Below, piece by piece: positions 46,797-55,384 of a stretch of 64,000 bases of DNA. The stretch spans positions 186,001 through 250,000 of the forward strand of contig JBCDCY010000001.1 in NCBI GenBank assembly GCA_039180875.1. The letters are read 5' to 3'. This DNA comes from JBCDCY01 sp039180875. GTDB taxonomy: Bacteria; Pseudomonadota; Alphaproteobacteria; Rhodobacterales; Rhodobacteraceae. Position numbers and translations under genes: made by a program. The notes under the pieces are model-generated. The model saw nothing but the letters and a program-made list of their open reading frames with translations, was not told where the DNA came from and did not search any database. Each line of letters starts with the position of its first letter. Positions within the stretch are counted from its first letter, which is position 1.

Positions 46797-47777
46797 TTAC
46801 TCGCCCAGCCTGCAGACCTGGTACATGTTGCCGCTGACCTGGATGCGCGCCTCGGGTTTGCCTGTCATACGCGCCAACAGATCGTCGTAGGTGCGACGAT
46901 CCTGCATCTCGCAGGCGAAATAGGCGAACGTGGAGAGGTTCCAGTCGGCCGGGTAGACGTCGACGACATCGTAGATCCCGGCCCGCATCAGCGGCCAATC
47001 GACCGGATGGCGCTCGAAGAAATCTCGGCGCTCACCGACCTGCCAGAGGTACCAGTAGCTGCGAGCGTAAAGGCCGGCCCCATCCGTTTCCCGCGTCGCC
47101 TCGACGCTGATGCGCGCGCGCTCGTCAAGTTCGGACGGACTGCCGTACCAGCGCGGTGTGTAGTAGAACAGGGCGTGGAAATGCAGCTGGTAGTAGCGCG
47201 GATGGCGCTCCAGCGCCTCGGCGACGAAGCGATCGAAGATCAATCGACTGGTGCCGGCCGCCAAGTGCACCTCGACCATCAGCGCCCACCAGGCAGGATC
47301 GTTCACGGCCAGATGGCGGTTGGCCTCCAGGTGGTTGATGGCCTTCGCAGTCCACTCCCGAAAGCCCTGCCAGGCCGGTCGCGACACGGTGTTGGCAAAT
47401 CCGTTGCCGCGGACGGCCCAGGCGATTCTGTGCAGAAGATAGCCCTCGGCAACGATGCGCGTGGAGGAGCTTGGCGCGGCCTCGGCCCAGCGCTCCAGCC
47501 GATCCTCGAGCACGGCCCGGCGTGGATCGTCGGGTCCCTCGACCCAAAAGGTGCCCTCGAGGGCCCAGTGCATCACCGTGAGCCGCCAGAGGCCGCTCGA
47601 CGTGCGCGTCTCCTCCTCCCGCCAGGTCGCCGCGAGCCTCTCGATCTCGTCGAACGCGTCCGCTTCGACCAGCGCCATCACCCGCTCGCGTATCTTGGCG
47701 CGTTCGGCAAGCTCTTCAGCCTGCGCAGACAGCGGCGCGGTCAGCAACAGGACGAGACAGGGGAGTAGCCAGCGCAT
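46797..47777 (-). CDS. Exported protein of unknown function (helical, possibly DUF4034)
   Basis: A 326-residue protein with a signal peptide (RWLLPCLVLLLTAPLSAQAEE). The rest is mainly helical, rich in Trp and Tyr, with many paired helices (TVMHWALEGTFWVEGP, YYQLHFHALFYYTPRWYGS, ARSYWYLWQVGERRDFF). The ending DVVDVYPADWNLSTFAYFACEMQDR resembles DUF4034-type proteins, a tentative match. Probably periplasmic. It lies between the 136-residue gene and the truncated copy of that gene, so it was part of a local rearrangement. Confidence 0.6.
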   Translation of the reverse strand: MRWLLPCLVLLLTAPLSAQAEELAERAKIRERVMALVEADAFDEIERLAATWREEETRTSSGLWRLTVMHWALEGTFWVEGPDDPRRAVLEDRLERWAEAAPSSSTRIVAEGYLLHRIAWAVRGNGFANTVSRPAWQGFREWTAKAINHLEANRHLAVNDPAWWALMVEVHLAAGTSRLIFDRFVAEALERHPRYYQLHFHALFYYTPRWYGSPSELDERARISVEATRETDGAGLYARSYWYLWQVGERRDFFERHPVDWPLMRAGIYDVVDVYPADWNLSTFAYFACEMQDRRTYDDLLARMTGKPEARIQVSGNMYQVCRLGE

Positions 47778-47982
47778 GGGACGATCCTGTGGCGCGTCTT
47801 CTCAGACGCAGTTCTTCAGCAGCGAACCCTGCCCTATGGCGCTCGGCACGCTATCGGGCTGGAGCTTCTGCAGTGCCACTATAATCCGGCAGGCGGCGCC
47901 CATGCGTTAACGCGGGATCGGACACCTGAAGCAAGGCGACGCCATGACAGCGCCGGACGCGCCAGGAAGCCGCGCCCTTGCC

Positions 47983-48393
47983 CTACTCCCGCGCTTCGGC
48001 GAAGTCGTCGGTGTAGGTGAGGTCGTAGATGTGCCAGCCGTCGTCGAGGCGGGCGAAGGTGAAGGTGTAGAAGACGAAGCTGCGCTCGCCGTAATAGGCC
48101 GCGTACTGATGGGTCTCGAAGCTTTCGCCCAGCATCTCGGTCTCTAGGTGGTCGACGTAGAGCGCCGGCTCCTCGCCCAGGGCCTGTTTCAGGGGCATCA
48201 CCGTCAGCATCACGTCGTCGTGCATCTCCGGGCCGAGGGTGCCGTCGAGTTGTTCCTGCAGGCTGGTGAGCTGCCCGGTCTCGATCGCTTCGACGGCGCT
48301 GGCGAGCCAGGCCTCGCGGTCGGCGATCGGCTCGTCGGCCAGGGCGACGGAACCACTGGCCAGGGTGAAGAGGACGGGAAGGACGGCGCGCAT
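47983..48393 (-). CDS. Small exported protein of unknown function
   Basis: A 136-residue protein with a signal peptide ending after SGSVALADE. The mature part has a helical start (REAWLASAVEAIETGQLTSLQ) and strand-like end (RSFVFYTFTFARLDDGWHIYDLTYTDD), reminiscent of NTF2-like or SnoaL-like cone folds. A truncated duplicate lies 1.4 kb downstream. No family recognised. Single-gene unit; about 105 bases separate it from the Ada-like gene. Confidence 0.65.
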   Translation of the reverse strand: MRAVLPVLFTLASGSVALADEPIADREAWLASAVEAIETGQLTSLQEQLDGTLGPEMHDDVMLTVMPLKQALGEEPALYVDHLETEMLGESFETHQYAAYYGERSFVFYTFTFARLDDGWHIYDLTYTDDFAEARE

Positions 48394-48499
48394 GGGAAAC
48401 CTCCGACAGGATTGCTGAGAGCAGTCCTAAGCCCTCAGCTCGCGCCCGCCCAATCAACTCTTCCGAGAGTGGCGCATCGCCACCGCGACGGGCGGACGC

Positions 48500-49354
48500 T
48501 CAGGCCGCATCCTCCGCCGCGTCGGCCCGGGCCCCCTCCCAGGCCAGGATCGCGCGCTTCACCGGCAGGCCCCAATGGTAGCCGCCGAGGGCGCCGGATT
48601 TGCGAAGCGCGCGGTGGCAGGGGATCAGGAAGCTGATCGGATTGCGCCCGACCGCGGTGCCCACGGCCCGGCTGGCCTTGGGGTTGCCGATGGCCCGTGC
48701 GATCTCGGAGTAGCTGGTGACGTGGCCCGAGGGGATCTGCAGCAGCGCCTCCCACACCTTGATCTGGAAGGGCCCGCCGATCAGGTGCAGCCGGGTCTCG
48801 CCCCCGCGACCCCAGGCGGCCTCGACCCAGGGCCGGATCGCGTCTGGATCCTCGACATAGCGGGCATCGGGCCAGCGCGCGCGCATGTCCTGCATCGCCA
48901 GCTCCCGCCCCGTCTCGGCGGTGAAAGCGAGGCCGCAGAGGCCGCGGTCGGTGCCCATGGCCAGCGTGTCGCCGAAGGGGGAGGGGAAATGGCCCCAGCG
49001 GATGGTCAGGCCCTGGCCCCCCGCGGCGTATTCGCCGGGGCTCATCGCCTCCCACCGCACAAAGAGGTCATGCAGGCGGCCGGGGCCGGAAAGCCCGCTC
49101 TCGAAACTCGCGTCCAGCACCGTGAAACGCTCCCGCAACAGCCGCTTGGCGTGGTCGAGCGTCAGGTATTGGTGGTAGCGCTTAGGCGAGACGCCCACCC
49201 ATTGGCTGAAGAGCTTCTGGAAATGGGCGGGGCTCATGCCGATGCGGTCGGCCAGGGCCTCGAGGCTCACCTCCCGCGGCTCGGCCGCCTCGATCATGCG
49301 GATCGCTTCGGCCATCAGGTCGTAGTGAAAGGCGGCGTGGGTCTGATCGGTCAT
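48500..49354 (-). CDS. AraC-type regulator fused to methylated-DNA-protein cysteine methyltransferase (Ada-like)
   Basis: A 284-residue fusion. Residues 1-105 contain two AraC helix-turn-helices (VSLEALADRIGMSPAHFQKLF and the following FTVLDASFESGLSGPGRLHDLF). Residues 110-280 form an O6-alkylguanine-DNA alkyltransferase with RNPISFLIPCHRALRKSG, the acceptor cysteine being in PCHR, and the arginine finger region SYSEIARAIGNPKASRAVG. The N-terminal zinc/phosphotriester domain (AdaA) of full Ada is missing. It repairs O6-methylguanine and may control its own gene. Divergent from nth, another repair gene. Confidence 0.93.
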   Translation of the reverse strand: MTDQTHAAFHYDLMAEAIRMIEAAEPREVSLEALADRIGMSPAHFQKLFSQWVGVSPKRYHQYLTLDHAKRLLRERFTVLDASFESGLSGPGRLHDLFVRWEAMSPGEYAAGGQGLTIRWGHFPSPFGDTLAMGTDRGLCGLAFTAETGRELAMQDMRARWPDARYVEDPDAIRPWVEAAWGRGGETRLHLIGGPFQIKVWEALLQIPSGHVTSYSEIARAIGNPKASRAVGTAVGRNPISFLIPCHRALRKSGALGGYHWGLPVKRAILAWEGARADAAEDAA

Positions 49355-49457
49355 CGGTCCTGCTCCTCGACTGTGGCCAATCTAAGCCGGCGCGACCGGC
49401 CGACCCACCCGGTTCCTGCGCCTTGCCAAAGGCGGAAGCGGCGGGCAGAAGCGGGCG

Positions 49458-50102
49458 ATGGCCGCCCAGCTCGACTATGCGACGATCCGCGAGATCTTCC
49501 TACGGTTCCGCGAGGCGAACCCGGTGCCGCAGGGAGAGCTGAACTACACCAACGCCTTCACCCTGCTGGTCGCCGTAGCGCTGTCGGCCCAGGCCACCGA
49601 CAAGGGCGTGAACCGGGCAACGAAGGCGCTTTTCGAGGTCGCCGACACGCCGGAGAAGATGCTGGCATTGGGCGAGGCCGGCCTGATCGAGCACATCAAG
49701 TCGATCGGACTCTACCGTAACAAGGCAAAGAACGTGCAGAAGCTCTCCCGCATCCTGATCGAGCGCTTCGGGGGTGAGGTCCCCTCCTCCCGCGCCGCGC
49801 TGGAAAGCCTGCCGGGGGTGGGACGGAAGACGGCCAATGTCGTGCTCAACATGTGGTTCCAGCATCCTGGCCAGGCGGTGGACACCCATATCTTTCGCCT
49901 GGCCAACCGCACCGGCCTCGCGCCGGGCAAGGACGTCGTCGCCGTGGAGCGGGCGATCGAGGATCATGTGCCGGCCGAATTCGCGCTCCACGCCCATCAC
50001 TGGATGATCCTGCACGGGCGCTATGTCTGCACGGCGCGCAAGCCCCGCTGCGACGACTGCCTGATCGAGGATCTGTGTCAATTCGAGGAAAAGCGTCCGT
50101 GA
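49458..50102 (+). CDS. nth: Endonuclease III
   Basis: A 214-residue DNA glycosylase/AP lyase that removes oxidised pyrimidines. The helix-hairpin-helix LPGVGRKTANVVLN contains the catalytic lysine, and VDTHIFRLANRTG contains the catalytic Asp. The 4Fe-4S ligands follow C-x6-C-x2-C-x5-C in CTARKPRCDDCLIEDLC. The stop overlaps the GTG start of adenosine kinase, forming a two-gene operon. Confidence 0.96.
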   Translation: MAAQLDYATIREIFLRFREANPVPQGELNYTNAFTLLVAVALSAQATDKGVNRATKALFEVADTPEKMLALGEAGLIEHIKSIGLYRNKAKNVQKLSRILIERFGGEVPSSRAALESLPGVGRKTANVVLNMWFQHPGQAVDTHIFRLANRTGLAPGKDVVAVERAIEDHVPAEFALHAHHWMILHGRYVCTARKPRCDDCLIEDLCQFEEKRP

Positions 50103-51091
50103 GCAAACCGTATCAAGTGGTCGGCATCGGCAATGCCATCGTCGACGTTCTGGCCCAGGTGGATGAGCCGTTCCTGGCCGCCACCCGGGTCGAGCGGGGG
50201 ATCATGACCCTGATCGATACCGCCCGCGCCACCGAGCTTTACGCCGCCATGCCGCCGGGGCAGGAGATCTCGGGCGGCTCCGGCGCCAACACCATCGCGG
50301 GCTTCGCCGCCCTCGGCGGGCGCACGGCCTATGTCGGCAAGGTAAAGGACGACCAGCTCGGCGCGATTTTCGCCCATGATCTGAAGGCGCTTGGCGCGGA
50401 TTATCCGGTCAGCCTCGCGCCCCGGGACGCGGAGTTCGAGACCGGGCGCTGCCTGGTGCTGGTCACGCCCGACGGCGAACGCTCCATGAGCACCTATCTC
50501 GGCGCGTCGGAGACGCTGGCGCCGGCCGACATCGAGACGGAGGTGATGGCGGGGGCGGAGTGGCTTTACCTCGAAGGCTACCGCTTCGACGGGCCGGAAA
50601 GCCATGAGGCCTTCGCCAAGGCCATCGCCGCGACCAAGGGGGCGGGCGGCAAGGTCTCCGTCACCCTCTCCGACCCGTTCTGCGTGGAGCGCCATCGCGA
50701 CGCCTTCCGCCGCATGGTGCGGGAGGATGTGGACCTGCTCTTCGCCAACGAGCACGAGTTGATCTCGCTCTATCAGAGCGCGAGCCTGGACGCCGCGCTC
50801 GACGCCGCGTCGGCGGACTGCGATCTGGTCGCCTGCACTGTGGGCGCCAAGGGCGCGATCGTCGTGAGCGGCGGGGCCCGCACGGCGGTGCCGGCGACCG
50901 CGACCAAGGTGGTGGACGCGACCGGCGCCGGCGACCTATTCGCCGCCGGCTTCTTCCACGGCCTCGCAAACGGGCGGGAGCTGGAGAGCGCGGCGCGCAT
51001 GGGCTGCGCCGCGGCGGGCGAGGTCATCAGCCATATCGGCGCCCGGCCGGAGGCCGACCTCCGTCAGATCTTCGCCGACGCGGGGCTCTAG
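50099..51091 (+). CDS. Adenosine kinase (PfkB family)
   Basis: A 330-residue ribokinase-fold enzyme phosphorylating adenosine to AMP (purine salvage). The PfkB signature VDATGAGDLFAAGFFHGL holds the catalytic Asp, and GGSGANTIAGFAALG is the N-terminal signature. GASETLAPADI and FANEHELISL fit the adenosine kinase subgroup of alphaproteobacteria; another PfkB sugar kinase is possible but less likely. GTG start overlaps nth by four bases. A palindromic repeat follows. Confidence 0.87.
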   Translation: MSKPYQVVGIGNAIVDVLAQVDEPFLAATRVERGIMTLIDTARATELYAAMPPGQEISGGSGANTIAGFAALGGRTAYVGKVKDDQLGAIFAHDLKALGADYPVSLAPRDAEFETGRCLVLVTPDGERSMSTYLGASETLAPADIETEVMAGAEWLYLEGYRFDGPESHEAFAKAIAATKGAGGKVSVTLSDPFCVERHRDAFRRMVREDVDLLFANEHELISLYQSASLDAALDAASADCDLVACTVGAKGAIVVSGGARTAVPATATKVVDATGAGDLFAAGFFHGLANGRELESAARMGCAAAGEVISHIGARPEADLRQIFADAGL

Positions 51092-51137
51092 GCGCCCCTG
51101 ACGGTCTGGGGAGTGCCCGGGCCGGCGCCGCAGCCTT

Positions 51138-51202
51138 GGATATTTGAGCCAGCAAGAAAGCCATATCGCCTTCGCATTGACCCAAATATCCCCGCCGGAG
51201 GC
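51138..51202. repeat. Dispersed palindromic element, copy 6 (full)
   Basis: Left arm GGATATTTGAGCCAGCAAG and right arm CTTCGCATTGACCCAAATATCC, ending CCGCCGGAGGC. Between the convergent adenosine kinase and membrane protein genes. Confidence 0.8.
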
Positions 51203-51246
51203 ATAGGCCGCCGGCCAGCCGTCATGCCGCGAGCCGGGGGCGTCCC

Positions 51247-51936
51247 TCAGGCCGCGGCGGCGCGGCGCTCGCGCCCGAGTTGGGCGAGGGAGAGGAGGTG
51301 CGCCATCACCGCGTAAGGCACGAGGAAGACCGGGATCAGGCCGAGCGGGTATTCGATCACCCGGTTGGGGTTGTCGAAGGCGAAAAGCTGCACCGGCGTG
51401 GCTGAGCTGGTGAAACCGAAGAAGAAGGCCGAGGTGAAGTCCACCAGCCCCACGACCGCGACCAGAACGACCGCCCGGGCCGGGATCTTGCCCCTCGGAT
51501 AGCGGATCAGCACGGCGAGGGCCACGAGACCCGCCAGCAGATCGCCCCATCCCGCGGGCTGCGCGAAGCTCGACGGCAGGATGCCGCGGGCATCCTCCAG
51601 CACGAAGATCATCCCGATCGGGCGGAAGAGCTGCAGCGCGATCAGGGCCTGCTGCGGCACCCCGTCGCCGAGCAGCGTCTCGCGAAAGATCCAGGTGAGC
51701 ACGGCCGCAAGCGTCAGATAGAGGATGGGCCCGGCCGGGATCTCGGCAAAGATCGCGTCGTCGATGCCGTAGCGCACCACGCCGTAAGCGTAGGCCGTCC
51801 AGGCCAGCATGATCGCCCCGACGACGATCATCTGCCGGATCGAGACCCGGGCCAGCACCTGGATCAGCAGCATGTGCCAGAAGGCCGCCGGGACGGAGAA
51901 CAGGATGATGGCCTCGGAGATCGGGGAGAACGGCAT
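51247..51936 (-). CDS. Multi-pass membrane protein of unknown function, TetR-locus
   Basis: A 229-residue protein with about six or seven hydrophobic helices (IILFSVPAAFWHMLLIQVLA, MIVVGAIMLAWTAYAYGVV, LLAGLVALAVLI, VLVAVVGLVDFTSAFFFGF and others) and no export signal beyond the first helix. Not recognised; not clearly a transporter. ATG 51936 lies seven bases after the stop of the upstream gene 51944-52294, so the pair forms an operon facing away from the TetR gene and probably under its control. Confidence 0.65.
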   Translation of the reverse strand: MPFSPISEAIILFSVPAAFWHMLLIQVLARVSIRQMIVVGAIMLAWTAYAYGVVRYGIDDAIFAEIPAGPILYLTLAAVLTWIFRETLLGDGVPQQALIALQLFRPIGMIFVLEDARGILPSSFAQPAGWGDLLAGLVALAVLIRYPRGKIPARAVVLVAVVGLVDFTSAFFFGFTSSATPVQLFAFDNPNRVIEYPLGLIPVFLVPYAVMAHLLSLAQLGRERRAAAA

Positions 51937-51943
51937 GGTGACC

Positions 51944-52294
51944 TCACGCAGCGCGGGGATAGGGATGGCCCTGGGTCCGCCAGATCTCGTGCACCTCGTC
52001 CCAGCCGGGAGGGCCCTCGGCCAGGAAGCCGCAGGTCGCGCCGCTGGCGATCGTCGGGAAGGCCCGGATCGCCCGCCCATGGCTGCCGGAATAGAGGTAG
52101 TGGCGCAGCGCCGCGCGATCGCGCCAGACGCTGAGCGTGTGGTGCACGCCGTCGATGGTGCGCGTCTCGGCCATCAGGTTGCCGTCGGCCGCCTGGGCCT
52201 GGCGCATGGAGGCCAGGGCGTGCCACCAGAAAAGCGGCGCGTGCCAGGGCCGGTGCAGGCGCAGACCGGTGATGGAGACATAGACCTGTCGCAT
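51944..52294 (-). CDS. Small dimeric alpha/beta-barrel-like protein, TetR-locus
   Basis: A 116-residue protein: RQVYVSITGLRLHRPWHAP, WWHALASMRQAQAADGNLMAE, HHTLSVWRDRAALRHYLYSG, SHGRAIRAFPTIASGATCGF. The pattern of strand-helix-strand with Trp and His at the entrance resembles ferredoxin-like monooxygenase/DUF3291 folds, which handle small aromatic or oxidised compounds. Function not established. The ATG at 52294 is 17 bases from the nearer TetR operator. Partner of the membrane protein downstream. Confidence 0.6.
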   Translation of the reverse strand: MRQVYVSITGLRLHRPWHAPLFWWHALASMRQAQAADGNLMAETRTIDGVHHTLSVWRDRAALRHYLYSGSHGRAIRAFPTIASGATCGFLAEGPPGWDEVHEIWRTQGHPYPRAA

Positions 52295-52310
52295 GGCGCG
52301 TCGCCCCGAG

Positions 52311-52325
52311 GTTGACAGCGTCAAC
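52311..52325. promoter_or_regulatory. TetR operator site 1
   Basis: GTTGACAGCGTCAAC is a perfect GTTGAC/GTCAAC palindrome with a three-base centre. A second identical-armed site lies 28 bases away. Both lie in the divergent gap between the TetR gene and the two-gene operon. TTGACA inside it could also serve as a -35 box, so repressor and polymerase would compete. Confidence 0.85.
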
Positions 52326-52338
52326 CATGGTGCCTTTG

Positions 52339-52353
52339 GTTGACACCGTCAAC
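52339..52353. promoter_or_regulatory. TetR operator site 2
   Basis: GTTGACACCGTCAAC, same arms as site 1; the centres are 28 bases apart, close to three helical turns, so two dimers would bind on about the same DNA face. It lies 47 bases upstream of the TetR start and probably gives autoregulation. Confidence 0.85.
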
Positions 52354-52399
52354 CCCGAACGTCCACCCTTCGGTCCGAGATGGCCAAGGGGCGGACGAC

Positions 52400-53002
52400 G
52401 TGACGGCGAAACCGGAAAAACCCCTGCGCGAGGCCTGTATCGAGGAGGCGCTCGCCATTATCGAACAGGGCGGGGTCGAGGCGCTGAGCCTGCGCGCCGT
52501 GGCCCGCCGGCTCGGCGTTTCGCATCAGGCGCCCTACAAGCACTTCCCGTCGCGCGAGCATATCCTGGCAGAGATCGTGGCCCGCACTTTCGACGAGTTC
52601 GCCGCTCATCTCGATGCCCGGCCCGCGGCGGCGGATCCCTTCGCCGATCTCCGCGCCCTTGGCGAGCGCTATCTCGACTATGCGAGGCGCTACCCGCTGA
52701 AGTACCGATTGATGTTCAACGCGGCCCTCCCGCCCCTGCCCGAGCATCCTGAGATGATGCGCAATGCCGAGCGGGCCTTCGCGATCCTCAGAACCCGTCT
52801 CGGCCAGATGGCGCTGCGCCAGGCCCCCGGCGGCGCGGCGCCCCATCTCGACGCCATGGTGATCTGGTCGGCGCTCCACGGCCTGGCCAGCATCGAACAT
52901 GCCGACGTCCTGGCCACCCTCGACATGGAGCGTGCGGACATGCAGCGGGCGGAGGAGCGCATGTTCGCCCGCCTCAGCGCCGCCTTCCGGCCGGAGGAAT
53001 AG
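52400..53002 (+). CDS. TetR/AcrR-family transcriptional regulator
   Basis: A 200-residue regulator. The helix-turn-helix is ALSLRAVARRLGVSHQAPYKHFPSREHILAEI at the N-terminus; the rest is the ligand and dimer domain (YLDYARRYPLKYRLMFN is a TetR_C WHG-type motif). The GTG start at 52400 has AAGGGG upstream and removes a leader that would cross the operators. Two palindromes at 52311 and 52339 are its likely targets. Ligand unknown. Convergent with the ABC permease gene. Confidence 0.88.
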   Translation: MTAKPEKPLREACIEEALAIIEQGGVEALSLRAVARRLGVSHQAPYKHFPSREHILAEIVARTFDEFAAHLDARPAAADPFADLRALGERYLDYARRYPLKYRLMFNAALPPLPEHPEMMRNAERAFAILRTRLGQMALRQAPGGAAPHLDAMVIWSALHGLASIEHADVLATLDMERADMQRAEERMFARLSAAFRPEE

Positions 53003-53020
53003 GCGCGGCAGGCGCGGCGC

Positions 53021-53845
53021 TCAGCGCCAGGCGAGCAGCAGGCGCTCCAACCGCCCGATCAGGAAGCTCACGATCAATCCGAGGATCGACAGGATCGTCA
53101 CCCCGGCGAACAGCCGCTCCAGATCGTAGAGCGCGCCCGCCTCGAGGATATAGGCGCCGATGCCGTACTCCGCCCCCAGCATCTCCGCTGCCACCAACAG
53201 GATGATGGCGATCGCCAGCGACACCCGCAGGCCCGAGAGGATCGTCGGCAACGCTCCAGGCAGCACGATCTTCCAGACGATGGAGAACCAGGAGAGGCCG
53301 AAGCTCTGCCCCATCCGAATGAGCGTCCGATCCACGTTGTCCACTCCACCATAGGTGGCGACCACCGTGGGCGTGAAGGTGCCGAGGGCGATGAGCGCGT
53401 ATTTCGAGCCCTCGCCAATGCCGAACCAGATGATGAAAAGCGGCAGAAGCGCAATCTTCGGGATCGGGAAGATCGCCGCGACCAGGGGCACGAGCCCCGC
53501 CCGCACAACGCTGAAGAGCCCGATCAGCACCCCCACGACGATCGCGGCGAGCGCACCGAGGGTCGCGCCCACCACCAGGCGCTGCAGGGAGGGCAGCAGA
53601 TGGTCCCAAAGGAGGCCGGTCCGCCAAAGCTGCTCGAACACAGCCAGTACCTCGGACGGCTGGGGCAAGGTGAGGGAGGTGATGATGCCCCGGGCCGTCA
53701 GCAGCTCCAGCAGCAGCACCAGCAGGATCAGCAGCGCCGGCCCCACCCAGCGCCGCCCCTGGGGCGCGAAGCCGCCGCCGCGAAAGGGCACGGGCTGCGC
53801 GGTCGGCGCGCGGTCGGTCGGGCGCTCGAATGCCGTCTCAGCCAT
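53021..53845 (-). CDS. ABC transporter permease (SsuC/TauC type)
   Basis: A 274-residue permease with about six membrane helices. The coupling loop with the ATPase is GQSFGLSWFSIVWKIVLPGALPTILSGLRVSLAIA. The sequence resembles permeases of nitrate/sulfonate/taurine/thiamine-precursor importers. Its start overlaps the ATPase gene stop by eight bases. No substrate-binding protein is found on either side. Confidence 0.88.
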   Translation of the reverse strand: MAETAFERPTDRAPTAQPVPFRGGGFAPQGRRWVGPALLILLVLLLELLTARGIITSLTLPQPSEVLAVFEQLWRTGLLWDHLLPSLQRLVVGATLGALAAIVVGVLIGLFSVVRAGLVPLVAAIFPIPKIALLPLFIIWFGIGEGSKYALIALGTFTPTVVATYGGVDNVDRTLIRMGQSFGLSWFSIVWKIVLPGALPTILSGLRVSLAIAIILLVAAEMLGAEYGIGAYILEAGALYDLERLFAGVTILSILGLIVSFLIGRLERLLLAWR

Positions 53846-54605
53846 CGATCAACTCCTGATCCGCATCGGCCGCCTCGTCCCTCAGCAAGGTCCAGAGCCG
53901 GCGCTGATAGGCCTCGATCGCCGGATCGGCCACGGCCCGGGCGCTGAGCGGGCGGTCGATCTCGATGATCTCCCGGATCCGCCCCGGCCGGCGCGACATC
54001 ACCACCACCCTGTGACCGAGGCGCACCGCCTCCGCCAGGTTGTGGGTGACGTAGACCGCGGTGAAGGGCGCCCGGGTCCAAAGGCCGATCAGATCCTCCA
54101 AGAGCAGCTCCCTGGTCTGGCTGTCGAGGGCGGAGAGCGGCTCGTCCATCAGCAATACGGCCGGGGAGACGGCGAGCGCCCGGGCAATCGCCACCCGCTG
54201 GCGCATGCCGCCCGAGAGCTGGCGGGGATAGGCCCGGGCGAAGTCGCTCAGGCGGGTGCGGGCGAGCACGTCGTCCACGATCTCCCGCCGCTCGGCCCGG
54301 CTCAGGCGATGATCCTCCAGCACCAGGCCCACATTGCCGGCGACGCTCCGCCAGGGCAGCAGGGCGAAATGCTGGAAGATGAAGGTGAGCGGGTTGAGGC
54401 AGCCGGCCGGCGGCGCCCCGATCTGGCGGATCTCGCCTGCATCCGGCCGCTCCAACCCGCCGAGCAGGCGCAGAAGGGTCGACTTTCCGCAGCCCGACGG
54501 CCCGATCACGCAGACGATCCGCCCGTCCGGCACCTCGAGCGATATGTCGTCGAGCACCGCCAGCGGGCCATAAGCGTGAGAGACGTGGGAGATCTCGAGT
54601 TCCAT
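53838..54605 (-). CDS. ABC transporter ATP-binding protein (SsuB/TauB type)
   Basis: A 255-residue ATPase: Walker A IGPSGCGKSTLLRLLGG near residue 37, signature LSGGMRQRVAIARALA, Walker B VLLMDEPLSALD, switch His in VYVTHNLAEAVRLG. With the downstream permease it makes an importer for a nitrogen- or sulfur-containing small molecule. Substrate cannot be inferred because no binding protein is adjacent. ATG 54605 is chosen because it gives a typical N-terminus (LEISHVSHAYG). Confidence 0.92.
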   Translation of the reverse strand: MELEISHVSHAYGPLAVLDDISLEVPDGRIVCVIGPSGCGKSTLLRLLGGLERPDAGEIRQIGAPPAGCLNPLTFIFQHFALLPWRSVAGNVGLVLEDHRLSRAERREIVDDVLARTRLSDFARAYPRQLSGGMRQRVAIARALAVSPAVLLMDEPLSALDSQTRELLLEDLIGLWTRAPFTAVYVTHNLAEAVRLGHRVVVMSRRPGRIREIIEIDRPLSARAVADPAIEAYQRRLWTLLRDEAADADQELIDG

Positions 54606-54772
54606 GCCCGAGCCATAGCCCGGGGCGCGCGCGGCGTATAGCCGGGCAGGAGGGCCGGGGCCGGCAGGGTTCCGCAAAGAAAGGCCGCCAAATGTGAGTG
54701 TTCGGCTTGGCCGGCTCCGACAGGCCGCAGTAGTTTGACGGCAATTGTCCCGGTTTGATTTGAGGGCATGGA

Positions 54773-55321
54773 TTGAACGACGGTCATAGCGAACAACCTT
54801 CCCCGCCGGCACGCGGCCCGATCGGGCAAGCGGAGATCGATACCGCCCTCGCGGCGATGCCGCCGGCCTGGACGGCGATCGCCTGCGGCACCGGGGCGAT
54901 CTCGGCCCTGCTGGCCGCCCACCGGCCGGAGCAGGCGGCACGGCTCCATCTGGTCACCGTCTCGGCCGAGGCCGCGACGCCGATTGCCGAGGACCCGGCC
55001 GTTCCCAGCGGCCGGATCGAGCCCCATCTGACGCCGCTGCACTACCAACCGGAACGCCCGGGGCTCGACTGGTACGACCCGCGTGCCCTGCTGCGGCTGC
55101 CCGTCGACGTCGATATCCTGGCCATCGACGCCCCGGTCGCCCCGCTGACGGCGGAGGCGGCCCGTTTCTCCGCCCTGCGGCTGCGCACCCGGGTGCGGCT
55201 CGGCGGCCTGCTGCTGCTCGATCCAGCGCTGGCGGCGGTCGCGGTGGAGCTTGCCGCCGACGGTTTTTGGGGACGGCTGCCGGGAACCGGGGCGCTGATC
55301 GCCCTCCGCCGGCCACAATAG
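54773..55321 (+). CDS. Hypothetical protein with Rossmann-like C-terminal half
   Basis: A 182-residue frame with a TTG start at 54773. The opening ATG at 54768 runs into a stop at once. The middle reads WTAIACGTGAISALLAAHRPE and the end VDILAIDAPVAPLTAEAARFS then VRLGGLLLLDPALA, a pattern like class I SAM-dependent methyltransferase remnants or FkbM-type proteins, but no SAM motif is complete. Could be a small enzyme or noncoding; codon bias looks genuine. Lies alone between the ABC genes and a repeat element. Confidence 0.45.
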   Translation: MNDGHSEQPSPPARGPIGQAEIDTALAAMPPAWTAIACGTGAISALLAAHRPEQAARLHLVTVSAEAATPIAEDPAVPSGRIEPHLTPLHYQPERPGLDWYDPRALLRLPVDVDILAIDAPVAPLTAEAARFSALRLRTRVRLGGLLLLDPALAAVAVELAADGFWGRLPGTGALIALRRPQ

Positions 55322-55384
55322 GATGACGCGATCGGCTCACGCCCTCGGCGCAGGGCGGTGCGCCTTGGCCAGCATTGGTGTCTT

